From Oryzias latipes (lineage: Eukaryota; Chordata; Actinopteri; Beloniformes; Adrianichthyidae): DNA of 64,000 bases. Numbering within the stretch: the stretch's first letter is position 1; each line of letters opens with the position of its first letter. The notes below the pieces were generated by a model, which was not told the DNA's origin, did not search any database, and saw only the letters and a list, made by a program, of their open reading frames with translations. Shown piece by piece: positions 44,231-54,714 of this stretch. The stretch spans positions 32,658,612-32,722,611 of the forward strand of contig NC_019865.2 in NCBI RefSeq assembly GCF_002234675.1. The letters are read 5' to 3'. A program made the position numbers and the translations under genes.

Positions 44231-47200
44231 ATGGCAAAATCTGTGCTTGAACTGTTGAGGGAGGCTGCTGCTGCCCTCGAACGGCAAAACCAGCGGGAAG
44301 TAACTGCGGGTGTAGACAATAATCCCACCACATCTTCATCAACAACACCGTCTGCTCCTGAGGGTCGCACCGCTCGAGGTAAGATCAAGTTAGCAAAACA
44401 TGCGTTGGGGTTATCCCGATTGGCCGATTTATTGAAATAAAACACAGTTTGTCCGCTCGTTGTGGGGTTACACAGCAGTTATTTGCCTGTAGATGGCCAG
44501 TAGACTTGTAGTCCCTCCCCCTGTTGACATAACATATTTGCACTAATCCTGTTAACTTGCTCCCCCCGCCAGTAGTAAACGAGTTCCATACGTTTTGCTA
44601 TTTTGTACTAGTAGTTGTAGTAGTTTTCTACTAAGAAAAGATAAGAGGTGCTTAAGCTCACTATTTGTAAGTGGTTGAGTAACTATCATGTTTGTTATAT
44701 TTCCATTTAATATATTTTTTAACCAAGTTCTAAATGAAATTTGATTTCTCATGCCATTTTTTCTTCCAGCCGAAGTCTTGAGGTTGTTCAGCCCTTACCC
44801 TCCACGAGGTGTACCACGGAGGTCAATCCCACCAGCCAATACCAAGAAACCAAAAAAAACCACATACACACACATTTTTTTCTGTTTGGCAAAAAGAAAG
44901 GACTGTAATATCCCAAATCCAAAAATGAAAAAATTGCTTCAACAGGCAGGATTAGGAGAGAGGAGAATTACATTCCCAGGTAGGTTTATAGTATGTATTG
45001 TATGTGTTAGTGTTGGTTGTGCTATTTAAAATGTCAAAGATTGGTCAGCTACCTTACTTCAGGGCACCAGTCGAGGTTTGTCTAGGTGCAATGACTTGAC
45101 AAGCTGCTAATAACCTGTCTCTTGGCCAGTCATATGAATTAACAGCATGAAAATGTCACAGTGCTTACACCCAGTGCTTCGTGAACTATGGGTAGCTAGT
45201 ATTTGTGTGTAGACTTTGAGACCAAAAAATATGTGGCTTGTCTGTATCAATCACTAATTAAACAAGATCTTTAAGTTGCTATTCACAAAATATGCACCTG
45301 TTCCTGTACGCATACATTTTGTTTGTATTTATAAATATACATATTGCTTGGTTGACACTCTCTATTTAATTGTTTATAATGCTGTTTTGTTGTCTCCCTC
45401 AGATCGATCTTGTAGTGCAACTGAGTTTTCAGATCACCTGCAGTTGTCCTTTCCTCAATTGAAGCACTGTGGTGGGTTTCAACTGTTGAGGAGCCGTGGT
45501 TCCACAAGGTCCAGGGTTTTGGATGTCCTTCCATGCTCAAAGGATGGATATACTCCAGAGTTCTTGTGTAACAAAGAACTTGGAGTTGGGGCAGCTGTGA
45601 TCTACATTAGACCACTCCAAAAAGATATTGTTCTGGAGGTAATTATTAAAGATGTAATATTTAATTTGTTGGTGTATGATAGAAAACAAACAAGGATGTT
45701 CCCAGCCAGAAAACCTCTAAATGAAAATGTGTTTGAACAAAATTGACTTTGCTGTCTTGTATTTTTTATTTATTTATGTATGTTATTGTCTTTTAATCAA
45801 TGCTAGAACACTCCCAGTGCAACCACCTCTGTTCAGAGTACTGGACCTACGGTGGAATGTGTCTACTGCACAGATACATTCACGCACTCTGAGATCGAAG
45901 GCCACATCGACTCTTGTGAGAAGTGAGACAAATTTCTTCTTTTCTTTACTCATCTACATATTGTGAATTTTTTGAGTTTTTACCTATGCTGGATTGTATT
46001 TCTTGATTTTACCCAAGTTATTAACATTTTTCCTGTTAACATTCCAAGAAAACATAACTCTGATTTGAACGCTGAGGAAACCTCAGAGAGTACCGCGTCA
46101 GGGAGCTCTGGAATGAGCCAACCAGGAACCTCTGATGCTACCTCATTAAGCAGCCACAGTCAGAGCGAAGCAAATTACAGTAGCTTTGAAGGTGCCACCG
46201 TGTCATTGCTTATAAATTTGAATAATTGACTATCTTTAATTTTTGTCCGGTCTATACTGATAATTCCTTTTTTTAACAGACTGGACAACCGAGCCAAATA
46301 TTTACAAAGCAGCCAACCTGTTTCGACAGCACTTGATTCACAATGCTGAACTCAAGCCAGAGTTGGTTGCAAGGCTTGATCTCAGAACTACTGAGGAAGA
46401 TCGGGAAAGGGAGATTCTTACCTTCTACAAGAAGCAAGGAATTGACTGGGCAAGCCCATTTTCTGTAGTACTGGGTGGTAGGTATTTATTGTTTATAGCA
46501 TTGTAGTATAAGAAATTGAATAAAAACAGTGATTTCAATTGAAAATTAAAATATTTTCTCAATACTAGCCTGTATTCTGCCACATTAGATCTTTCAAATA
46601 TATTAATGTAAGGATCCACTACTTCCTTTAATTAGAACAAATCTTTTTCCGTCCTGCATTATATGCCAAAGTGATGAATTCAGGTGTGTCTTACTCTAGC
46701 AGTTACAACAGCTATAATCAGCCAGAATTGTAGTATAAATTAAGGAAAGCATGTAGGAAATTCCTTCATAGATTGAAATTATTTCGCTTTAATAGATGAG
46801 TGGGTAATATTTATGCCCTTTCATGTACACATCCAGCCTAAGTCTCAAGAGTAAGTCTTTTTTCAGGTGATGCTGCTGTTGGGGACGGGGTGAAACGTCA
46901 TTTTCTTTCGATGGTCATAGAAAAAATTCAGTTTGGATTTGACCTCAATCTTGGTGAGTTTTTATTGATATTCCTAATGTTTGTAAAGATATATAAAATG
47001 TTGCCTCAAACACCAGAAGTGTGGTTGTGTTAACTGGTTATGACTAGTTTTATCCATGTACCTGATTGATTTTGAAAGGTTTGCAATAAAAATGTAATTA
47101 TAATTGACATCAAAAGACACATTATGACGTAGCATAAACTGTGATTATTAGTTTCATTAATCTCTCAAATTTTCATGAACTGAAAACGAAATTTCATACA

Positions 47201-48799
47201 GTTGAGTCCAGAAGTTTACAAACACCCTATTAAAACACACATGCTCTTATTTGTTGCTGTTAGACATGGAATAAAAAAACTTTGGCTGTTTTAGGCCAAT
47301 TACAGTAATGATTTTTTTTTGTTATTTCACAAAGAAGCAGTATTTCTCAAAAGTGCTGTAGTATGCATCCACAAGTATGCCTATAATTAACTTCAATTTT
47401 GTCATTAAATTTATATGAATCTTCCAAAGAGATGGCATCGTCATGCACAGTGATCTTTGTTTATGTAAACTTTGGACTGTCATAGTTTTGTCTTGTTGTT
47501 TCACTCAGAGAACACTGGCAGAACTCTTCTGTTCAATGGGGCTGATGATCACAATGTCCCATCTACATCCAGAGCCCTGATAGATGGAGATCTTTTCAGA
47601 GTAGCTGGTCGTGCCATAGGACATTCCTTTATTCACGGAGGTCCCTCCTTCACAGGACTGAGCCCAGCAATGCTGCATTTAATTGTTGGAAGTAATGAGG
47701 AGTCTGCTGTATTTGAGCTTTCAGACTGCCCAGATACAGATGTTGTTGAAGTGGTGTCTGTAGTAAGTGTTACTTTGAGTTATTGTTCATTTTTATCATA
47801 ACACAACTTTTTGATTTGCTATAATGCAAATGTTTGAACGTAGCCAGCAAAGACTGTGTGTAACTGATGTAACATTGCCTTTCTCTATTAATTGTAGCTT
47901 GAGAGTCAAAGAGAACTGACTCCACAGGAGGAATGTGAGGTGAACAACCTGGCCTTCTGCTGGGATCTTCCACCCATAAATAAGAACAACAGGAGGTGGT
48001 TGTCTGAAAAAATCCTACGTCATGCGGTATGAATAATTCAAAATGAAATCAAGTAAATGTGAAAATATTTATTTTTATAACCACTCATTTTTTATAAACA
48101 AACTTAAACTTGGCAAACTTTGATCATTCTTGCAGGTCATTGAACGGCGTCAAACACAAATAAAACAAATACGCAAGGGGCTTAAAGACAGTGGTGTTTT
48201 CAACATGATTAAACAGCGCCCCGCCCTAGCCACAGTGCTTTTCCCAAGAACTGCAGAGCAAATTATGGACTCGCAGGTAATTGGCTTCTTATGTAAAACT
48301 GCTTAGTAAACACTGAAAAGGTATTTTGAATAATGTGAAAAACCTCAAATTGGCAAAATGTGTATTTTCAGTCTTTGTTCTTTGAGAGAAGTTTCTTATT
48401 TCTCAGACAATCTTGAAAAGGATCATTTGGCCAATGCCAGATAGTGAGGATGAGGATGATCACGGCAGCATGGAGGAGGCAATGCTTTGTCACAGGCTTT
48501 CTGAGAGACTACATTGAAAATGGTAAGTTTGTAAATGTTTGTCTTAATTTTGTTTTATACTCATGACTGTCTTTGTAGGGTCTTCTCGGGAACTACACCA
48601 ACTCCTGAAATTTTGGACAGGTTGGAGTATACCTCCCCAGCAGCTGTATGTTGAAGTGTCTTCTGACATTTGCCTGTCTGTGGCCTCAACCTGCATGACG
48701 ACGCTGAAACTGCCTCAGAAGTGCCCAAGTTACCAGACATTCAAAGAGAACCTTGCGGCAGCTGTTAGAAGTACAGAATTTGGATTTGGAATGATCTGA
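44231..48799 (+). CDS. Transposon-borne HECT-type E3 ubiquitin ligase (12 exons, one frameshift)
   Basis: HECT ligases pass ubiquitin from E2 to substrate through a C-terminal cysteine. Exons by GT-AG borders: 44231-44378, 44770-44979, 45403-45638, 45807-45922, 46049-46191, 46280-46477, 46867-46953, 47509-47762, 47898-48026, 48136-48276, 48407-48522, 48579-48799. Phases agree at every junction except within exon 11, where one extra base near 48482 shifts the frame (total 1999 nt, one more than 666 codons). The N-terminal half has MKKLLQQAGLGERRITFP, YIRPLQKDIVLE and a C2HC-like finger (CVYCTDTFTHSEIEGHIDSC). The HECT domain spans exons 6-12: GDGVKRHFLSMV, FNGADDHNVPS, RAIGHSFIHGGPSFTGLSPA and ASTCMTTLKLP. 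The catalytic Cys codon is 48692-48694, 34 residues from the end, as usual. It resembles the many fish proteins annotated as G2E3-like. Its role in the transposon is unknown. Confidence 0.85.
47199..47480. mobile_element. Tc1-like MITE in HECT-gene intron 7
   Basis: The ends CAGTTGAGTCCAGAAGTTTAC and TATGTAAACTTTGGACTG are the inverted termini of Tc1/mariner elements of the Sleeping Beauty type. About 280 bp and non-coding. A TA flanks the left end; the right flank is less clear. Confidence 0.65.
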
Positions 48800-49272
48800 T
48801 TGGAATGGAGTGAGAAAATGAAAGTTCAACATTTCAATGCTTCAAATTTTGCTTTGAAATGTCAATTTCTCCAGTTGTTTAAAGCATATTGTTCAAACTA
48901 ATTTAAAATGTTAATGGCTACATTGATGTTAGCAAGATTAAGGCTTTTTTTTTAAAGTTTCTATTTAGTGTTTTAAAATTTTGAAATTGCTAAGGTTAGC
49001 AAGTAAAAACAACGTTTGATACATTTATGTTTTAATAAATGTTACATTTTTGGAAAAACTTGAATTTGTAAAAGTTAGGAAGTGAAAACAAATTTTGATA
49101 CATTTATGTTTTAATGTTTTAATAAATGTTACATTTTATGATTTACATGTTGAATTCTGTTATTTTTGCAAGCCTTGGAAAAAAAAAACATGTGAAATAT
49201 TGGTGAGTTGTCTGAAAAGTTGCAATAACAGTCTTGGGCATGAGTATATAAATGCATCTCTGTGCTGAAGAT
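48800..49272. other. Shared 3' region between the two convergent transposon genes
   Basis: Contains AATAAA at about 49033-49038 and again near 49120 for the HECT transcript, inside a short duplicated segment (TTTTAATAAATGTTACATTTT). The transposase stop is at 49273 on the other strand. Confidence 0.5.
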
Positions 49273-51874
49273 TCACTCATCCAGTTCTGGTTGTGGCTGC
49301 ATCAACTGTTGTAAAGTGGCTGTGTAAATGTCCAGGGCATCCATAAAGGGAACATTTGGGTCAGGTAGGCCAGCCATGTCATCCTCTGTCAGGTGCCGCT
49401 GCAATTGCACTTGTGGTACTTCCACTTGACCTGCTTGATGTTCAAGGTCATCAAAGCCGTATGGTCCATCCCAATCAATACCATAGTCTGCCTCCACCTG
49501 ACCACATAAAAGATGCATATTTATAAAAAAAGAAGAATTATGCAAGCTTTATTGATACTCATGCAAAGCCTATGCCAGCTTCAAATTTTTAACTTTAGCC
49601 TTCTCAATTCATTCTAAAATATTAAGCTAAGAATTCAGTTCAAACTTTTAATGTTTGAGTAATGAAATATGGAAATATCTGAAGCTTTAAGTGCATAATT
49701 ACAATTGTTCCTGATATGATGCCTTCAACTGTTTTAACATACCTGATCAGGATCATCATGGTGTCTGATTGATGCCCAAAGTTGATAGGGAGACTTGCTA
49801 CCTGCTGTTCTCAGGCCATGAAGGTTCCAAGCATCCATGAAGAAGGCTAGTTGCTTACGTAACTGAGGCAGGAAAGCCCAGTGGAGAGCAAAAAGATGAC
49901 TTTCATCATCGGGGTTCAACATCCCTTCCCTCTCCAGATTACAAAAAAGAATATGGAAGGGTTCAAGGACTTGGATGTACACATCTCTCCACAGGCGTTC
50001 AATTCTGGAAGAACAGGATCATTATGAAAATGTAAGAAAAAAACTACAATTACAAATGGAAAGAAACATTTCTTCTTTGAACAAGAATTTAAACTGGGTA
50101 TATTTTATTACAATCAGATGCTCAGTAAAATGTCTAAAAATTGAACTTTAGCCTAATGTGCTCTTGGTGGTATGTTTGCCTTAAAGTATGAAAAGGTTTG
50201 TCTATGAAGTTTAATGTACCATGCTTTATCTTGGTGGGCAGAGGACAGAAGACCAAAACATTTGATAAATAAATAGTAAAGAAATACACTGGTTGTGCAA
50301 TGGTTACCCTCACCGTTGGTTATGAACACTTCTTCCAGTAATGTGCGAGTTTCGGTTAATCCCTCTGCGTTCCACCATGAAATGGGCAACCTCGATATTT
50401 TCCCCACCCTTGTCAGAGCGCACACGTGACGGCAAACCTAATTTGTTGACGGCACCAATGAAGGCCTCTAAAACTGTAGCTGCTCGATTGTTTGTTGCAG
50501 CACTCAGATAAACAATTAAACGGCTGAAGCCATCTATGCCACCATGCACAACAAATCTCCATCTGTTGTAAAAATAGACACCACAAGTCTTAGGAGAAAG
50601 AAATGATGACAGACTTATACAAACTGTCAAAATTGGAAAAAATACCGTATTAATTTGTGGTTTCCATCAATGTGCCACATTGCATTTGGTGCCGGAACCG
50701 AGTATTGTCTCCGTCTTAATGTGCGATTGGCCACAGCTCGAACTTCAGTCCCAATCGGATCCACTCTTCTTAAGGAATCACGGACTCTTGTTACTACCAC
50801 AAAGAAAAAAGAAAAAGTGATAAGTCTTAAAGACGAAATACATTCAATGTGAAGAGCCTTTCCAAAAAATTAGTGTTCATGCAAAATACAATCCATTTAA
50901 TGGTTTTCAGTCTTTTTTAAATCTTATCTGTTAATGATCCTAATAAACACTATTTGTGTTTGAAGAGCAACATACAACATTTCAGGATCATTTAGGTCCA
51001 ACAGAGCGACTGCATTTGCTACATAATTCACTTTATATTAAACATACTCTGCACCAGCATTCCTTGGGCTTGAAGGAATGATTTCATCATTCTGTATCCT
51101 GTATTTGGGTGACTTTGTTGGATTTCTGCTACGATGGCATCCAGCTCTGCATCCGTCAGTTGTGAATACATGTCTGACTTCCTGAAAAAGAAAAATGGAC
51201 GAAAAAAGTTCTGATAATAAACACAGATGGTTTATTCTGAATTCTACATTGTTGTCGAATTGTTTCCTCCATCCATCTTCTAATCCTTGGCAAGGGCCTT
51301 GCTGGAGCCCATCCCAGCTAGTCGCAGGAGTTGTGTAACCCTGGACATTACTTCCTCCGCCACCTGTATTGTTCTTACAACTTGGGTTTGTAACATAGGG
51401 ATCTATATGATAGGACATTATTATTACAGTAGCGCTAGCTCAACTACTAATCGATACCCTCCTCTATCAACTTCTGCAAAAATCGAGATAATAAAAAAGT
51501 GATACGAACTTAAAAGTTTACCTCAATCCATTTTCGTTCATCCTCCGATGTATGGTATGGCGACAAACGCCAAACATCTCCGCTATTTCCCGAACTTTGA
51601 TGCCATGCAACAAATATCTTTCGATCGCATGGAAAGGGATGTTGATGACTGGTCGTCCTCTTCCATGTTCGAAGCTGTCCAGTTGCTGGAGGACTGAGAG
51701 CAAGTTGACCACGACAACTTCGTCGACATTGGTGTCTGTGACTGCAGCGTGTTCAGCGAAGCTCTCTAAAACCTGCTCAACTCTGTCACGGGCATCACAG
51801 TTTGACACTAAACGTAACTCCAACTGCGAGGCTAATTCCAACAAGAATTGTGAACAAATGTTTGAGAACGCCAT
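49273..51874 (-). CDS. Integrase-core (DDE) transposase, six exons, intact frame
   Basis: The enzyme presumably cuts and joins the element ends. Minus-strand exons: 51874-51522, 51181-51048, 50793-50646, 50562-50314, 50004-49743, 49497-49273. All borders are GT-AG and phases agree, giving 1371 nt and 456 residues with no stop. Exon 1 ends with a helix-turn-helix ([37 protein letters not shown]). Exon 2 has [14 protein letters not shown]. The catalytic triad is visible: Asp in [12 protein letters not shown] (exons 3/4), Asp in VRSDKGGEN (exon 4) and Glu in IERLWRD (exon 5). The end has [13 protein letters not shown] and an acidic tail. It matches the integrase-core proteins often predicted in fish and linked to IS3EU-type transposons. 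The start codon lies 3 bp inside the right terminal repeat. Confidence 0.9.
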
Positions 51875-51877
51875 TTG

Positions 51878-52705
51878 TTTTGCCTGTGGTATTACCGCTA
51901 AAGCAGAAGAAAGGCAGTGGAGAATGCCACCGCCACCACAGAAGAAGAGTGAACAATGACGTCACCGCCCCGCCTCCCAGTGGTATTGTGAACTGAGAAT
52001 GATTTATGCGACATTTTTCGCGGGGGGGAGGTGAAATCGAAAATGCAATCCCCTCTTTGCATTTTCGCTTTGATTATGCAACAAAATTAGCGGTTTTTAA
52101 GTACAAAATGAAAAAGCATTTTGAAGTATTGATTTTTCGTTTTATTTTTGAGTCATTTGATGCAGTTACACTTTGAAAAAGAAAAAGCATTTCTGTTAAT
52201 GCATTTTAACGGTCTTGTTAGACATTTCTAAATGAATTTTGCTACACATTTAACAGAGAACATTTTGAAAATGAAATGTCAAATACCATTTTCATTATCA
52301 TTTTAATTAAGTGACAGAATAAGCGGAGTTGAAGACTAAAAAGAAAAAGCATTTTGAAGTATTGCTTTTTCATTTTAATTTTGAGTCACAAAATGCAGCT
52401 ACATTTTGAATAAGAATAAGCATTTCTGTTAATGCATTTTAACGGTCATTTTAGACATTTCAAAATGAATTTTGCTACACATTTAACAGAGAACATTTTG
52501 AAAATGAAATGTCAAATACCATTTTCATTATCATTTTAATTATGTGACAGAATAAGCGGTGTTGAAGTAGAAAAATAAAAAGCATTTTGGTGGATTGCTT
52601 TTTCATTTTAATTTTGAGCCAAAAAATGCAGGTTCATTTTGAAAAAGAAAAAGCATTTCTGGTTTTGACTTTGCTTTTTATTTATGCTACAGAATCGCTT
52701 CCATA
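51878..52705 (-). repeat. Right terminal inverted repeat of the 9.3-kb transposon
   Basis: Reverse complement of 43391-44223, including the three subrepeats and the GC box plus CRE at 51957-51974, here placed upstream of the transposase gene. Confidence 0.92.
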
Positions 52706-52711
52706 CAGGAG

Positions 52712-52839
52712 CGCGCGCTCTGCAGTGGATCCCATCCCACCGCGCGAACACGCACGGCGGAGCAGCAGAGCCGTGATCGAGAACGAGGACGCTCCGCGAG
52801 GCTGTTGCCGCGCGCTGACAGGAAATGAACAAGTTACAG
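52712..52839 (+). other. CpG-rich candidate first exon of an unidentified host gene
   Basis: CpG-dense sequence that ends at a strong splice donor (CAG|GTGAGT at 52840). The last 15 bases read ATG AAC AAG TTA CAG, so it could be a short coding start (MNKLQ). The alternative frame (VIENEDAPRGCC) is open but has no ATG and reaches the junction in phase 1. The transposon insertion lies immediately upstream. Confidence 0.4.
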
Positions 52840-52841
52840 GT

Positions 52842-53423
52842 GAGTTTGGGAGAACTGGACCTCACCTGATGGTGAACCCGTGTCTGTCCGCGTGCACGTT
52901 CAGGGAGTTCGTGGGAGCTCAGTGAAGCTGACCCCCGCCCACTTACAATGCAGGCAAATATGAGCCGTTAGTGCTGTTTGTGTTAGTTTACCCTAAATCC
53001 TTTCTAAGTATCAATGTTGATGTTTGAATCAAAAGTCTGGACTTCATTCTGCCGCTGCCCTAAGTTCTGCTGTCAATCTTTGCAGTGAAATTGAACTCCA
53101 GTCTCCCTAAAGTCAGCACCATCCTGAAAACGTCAACTTTAGGTCCTAGAATTCCCACTGCAATCCCCTTTGGTTCTATTCTTCAGGTGTTCCCAATGGA
53201 ATTTTGATCATGAAGATGCAGTTTTTAGACTGTATTTAAAAACCTGTGTTGTATTCTAGGGCATAGTTTCTGCAGAGCAGCAGCAGATCCTTAGAAATTC
53301 AATTCTGACTTGCGGGCAGTATCATTGGCGTGGAGTAAGCCCACCCTCATTCCCTGTCATTCATCGGTTAACATGCTCTCCAACTAGGAAACAGCCTCTC
53401 ACACCTTCAACCTCAAATTCCAA
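52842..53423. other. Intron-like DNA, no feature seen
   Basis: Ordinary sequence following the candidate splice donor. No repeat or coding signal recognised. Confidence 0.35.
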
Positions 53424-53945
53424 ACGACGCTGAAGTTGGCTTCCGATTTGCTAGTGCACTAAAGCAACATTCCACAGTTCTTTTCGCACCAAGATCACCT
53501 TAGACCACGTCCTGTTCAAAAATCGCTGGACCTAGACTACTCAAACCTGGATTAAATTAGGATTTAGATAGTAAAGAATGCCTTAAACACAGTTTCTGAT
53601 TTGTGAAAATGTGAAATAGGATGATTTTTGTTGCATTTTTCGCACTGAGTCCACGTTTTAATGTTTATCTCTTTCTTTTTCAGTTTCGCCCATCTCCTTG
53701 ATCTGTCATACGTATCTCTCCCTTCCTCATTTTAAGAAAGCAAACAAAGGTTTCACAAAGCAGAAATGGTGTTTAATGTATTATCTAAATCCTAACTTAA
53801 TCCAGGTTTGAGCAGTCTAGGTCCAGCGGTTTTTGAACAGGACGTGGTCTAAGGGGATCTTAGTGTGAAAAATACAGTGGAACGTTTCTTTAGTGCACTC
53901 GCGAATCGGAAGCTGTGAATCGGAAGCCAACTTCAGCATCGTAAA
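53424..53945. mobile_element. Foldback (long inverted repeat) element
   Basis: 53424-53613 and 53745-53945 are inverted copies of each other: GACGCTGAAGTTGGCTTCCG pairs with CGGAAGCCAACTTCAGCATC, and AACCTGGATTAA pairs with TTAATCCAGGTT, among others. A 130-bp loop separates them. Non-coding; family unknown. Confidence 0.75.
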
Positions 53946-53959
53946 TTCCAAGTGGAACC

Positions 53960-54107
53960 AAAAGGGTGAGCAAAACGACAAGAACAGTCTAGATCCAGAC
54001 TCCACCTCAGACGAGGAAAACAAAAACATCCATGGATCTATTTGTCTGCAGGTGGATGATCAGAATGGAGTAGAGCAGGGGGCTTGTGCCCCGCCCACTA
54101 TTTTCTG
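53960..54107 (+). repeat. Coding-like repeat (SDEEN motif), copy 3, plus strand
   Basis: Reads SLDPDSTSDEENKNIHGSIC then LQVDDQNGVEQG, parallel to the minus-strand frames at 34083-34300 and 34471-36605. It is separated from its continuation at 59845 by the hAT insertion. Confidence 0.5.
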
Positions 54108-54500
54108 TCACAGATTAGGCCTGGGCGATAAATCGATCAAATGAATTAATTCGAATTCTTTGTTACGGGCGATTTCAAAAATAACTAAATCGAGTTTTTA
54201 TGAGGCGCATTTTTGGCTCCCCAGAGTTTCCGTAGCGTTAGTATCACACGGCAACACGCGACAATCGACGCACGAAGCAGCTAGCGACAGCATAGCTACC
54301 GGTGACAGTGGGAAGTTTGTTGTTTGGAACTGGTACGGGTTTACTGTCACAGACGTGGAGGAAGAGACACCCCCCCCCCCCCATGCTGCCTAAAGCCCAT
54401 CGGAGTCAAAGGCTCTCAGGCGCGCTCGCGTGGCACTCTTAAACACGCACGCGCCCTGACACAGAAACACACACTCATTCTACAACGCCTGTATAGTTAG

Positions 54501-54670
54501 TGTAATGTTTGGTGAATCAAGCTATTGCTTTTGTAATGTCCCTGCCGCTGTCCGTAGTTCTGATTTACGACTGTCGCAAAGCAGTGTATTAAAGTACGTC
54601 ATCTGAACGACTCGCTCGTCTCATCAATGACCCTTATAAACCTTATCAGCAGGAATATAGATACGTTACA
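54501..54670 (+). mobile_element. 5' LTR of mag-like gypsy element
   Basis: 170 bp, TGTAATG...CGTTACA, identical by eye over its full length to 58991-59160. The preceding GTTAG (54496-54500) is repeated after the 3' LTR. Confidence 0.93.
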
Positions 54671-54681
54671 TGGTGTCAGAA
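54671..54681 (+). other. Primer-binding site, probably tRNA-Leu
   Basis: TGGTGTCAGAA directly after the LTR is complementary to the 3' end of a tRNA-Leu (TTCTGACACCA). Confidence 0.7.
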
Positions 54682-54714
54682 CGCTGTCAAGAACAGTAAC
54701 AAACCTACGCAGCC

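Larger units (their letters stand above)
43391..52705. mobile_element. 9.3-kb DNA transposon carrying HECT ligase and integrase-type transposase genes (IS3EU-like)
   Basis: Bounded by TATGGAAGCG...CGCTTCCATA inverted repeats of about 830 bp and a 6-bp duplication CAGGAG (43385-43390, 52706-52711). Inside are two convergent spliced genes, HECT (+, 44231-48799) and integrase-core transposase (-, 51874-49273). The integrase type and 6-bp duplication match what I recall for the IS3EU superfamily; that name is an inference. A Tc1-like MITE sits in one intron. The transposase frame is intact, so this copy or a close relative was recently active. Confidence 0.9.

Noticed and set aside
43391-52705. 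Giant Teratorn-like (herpesvirus-fused piggyBac) element
   Set aside because: No TTAA duplication, no piggyBac transposase and no viral genes; the duplication is 6 bp and the enzyme is an integrase-core type.
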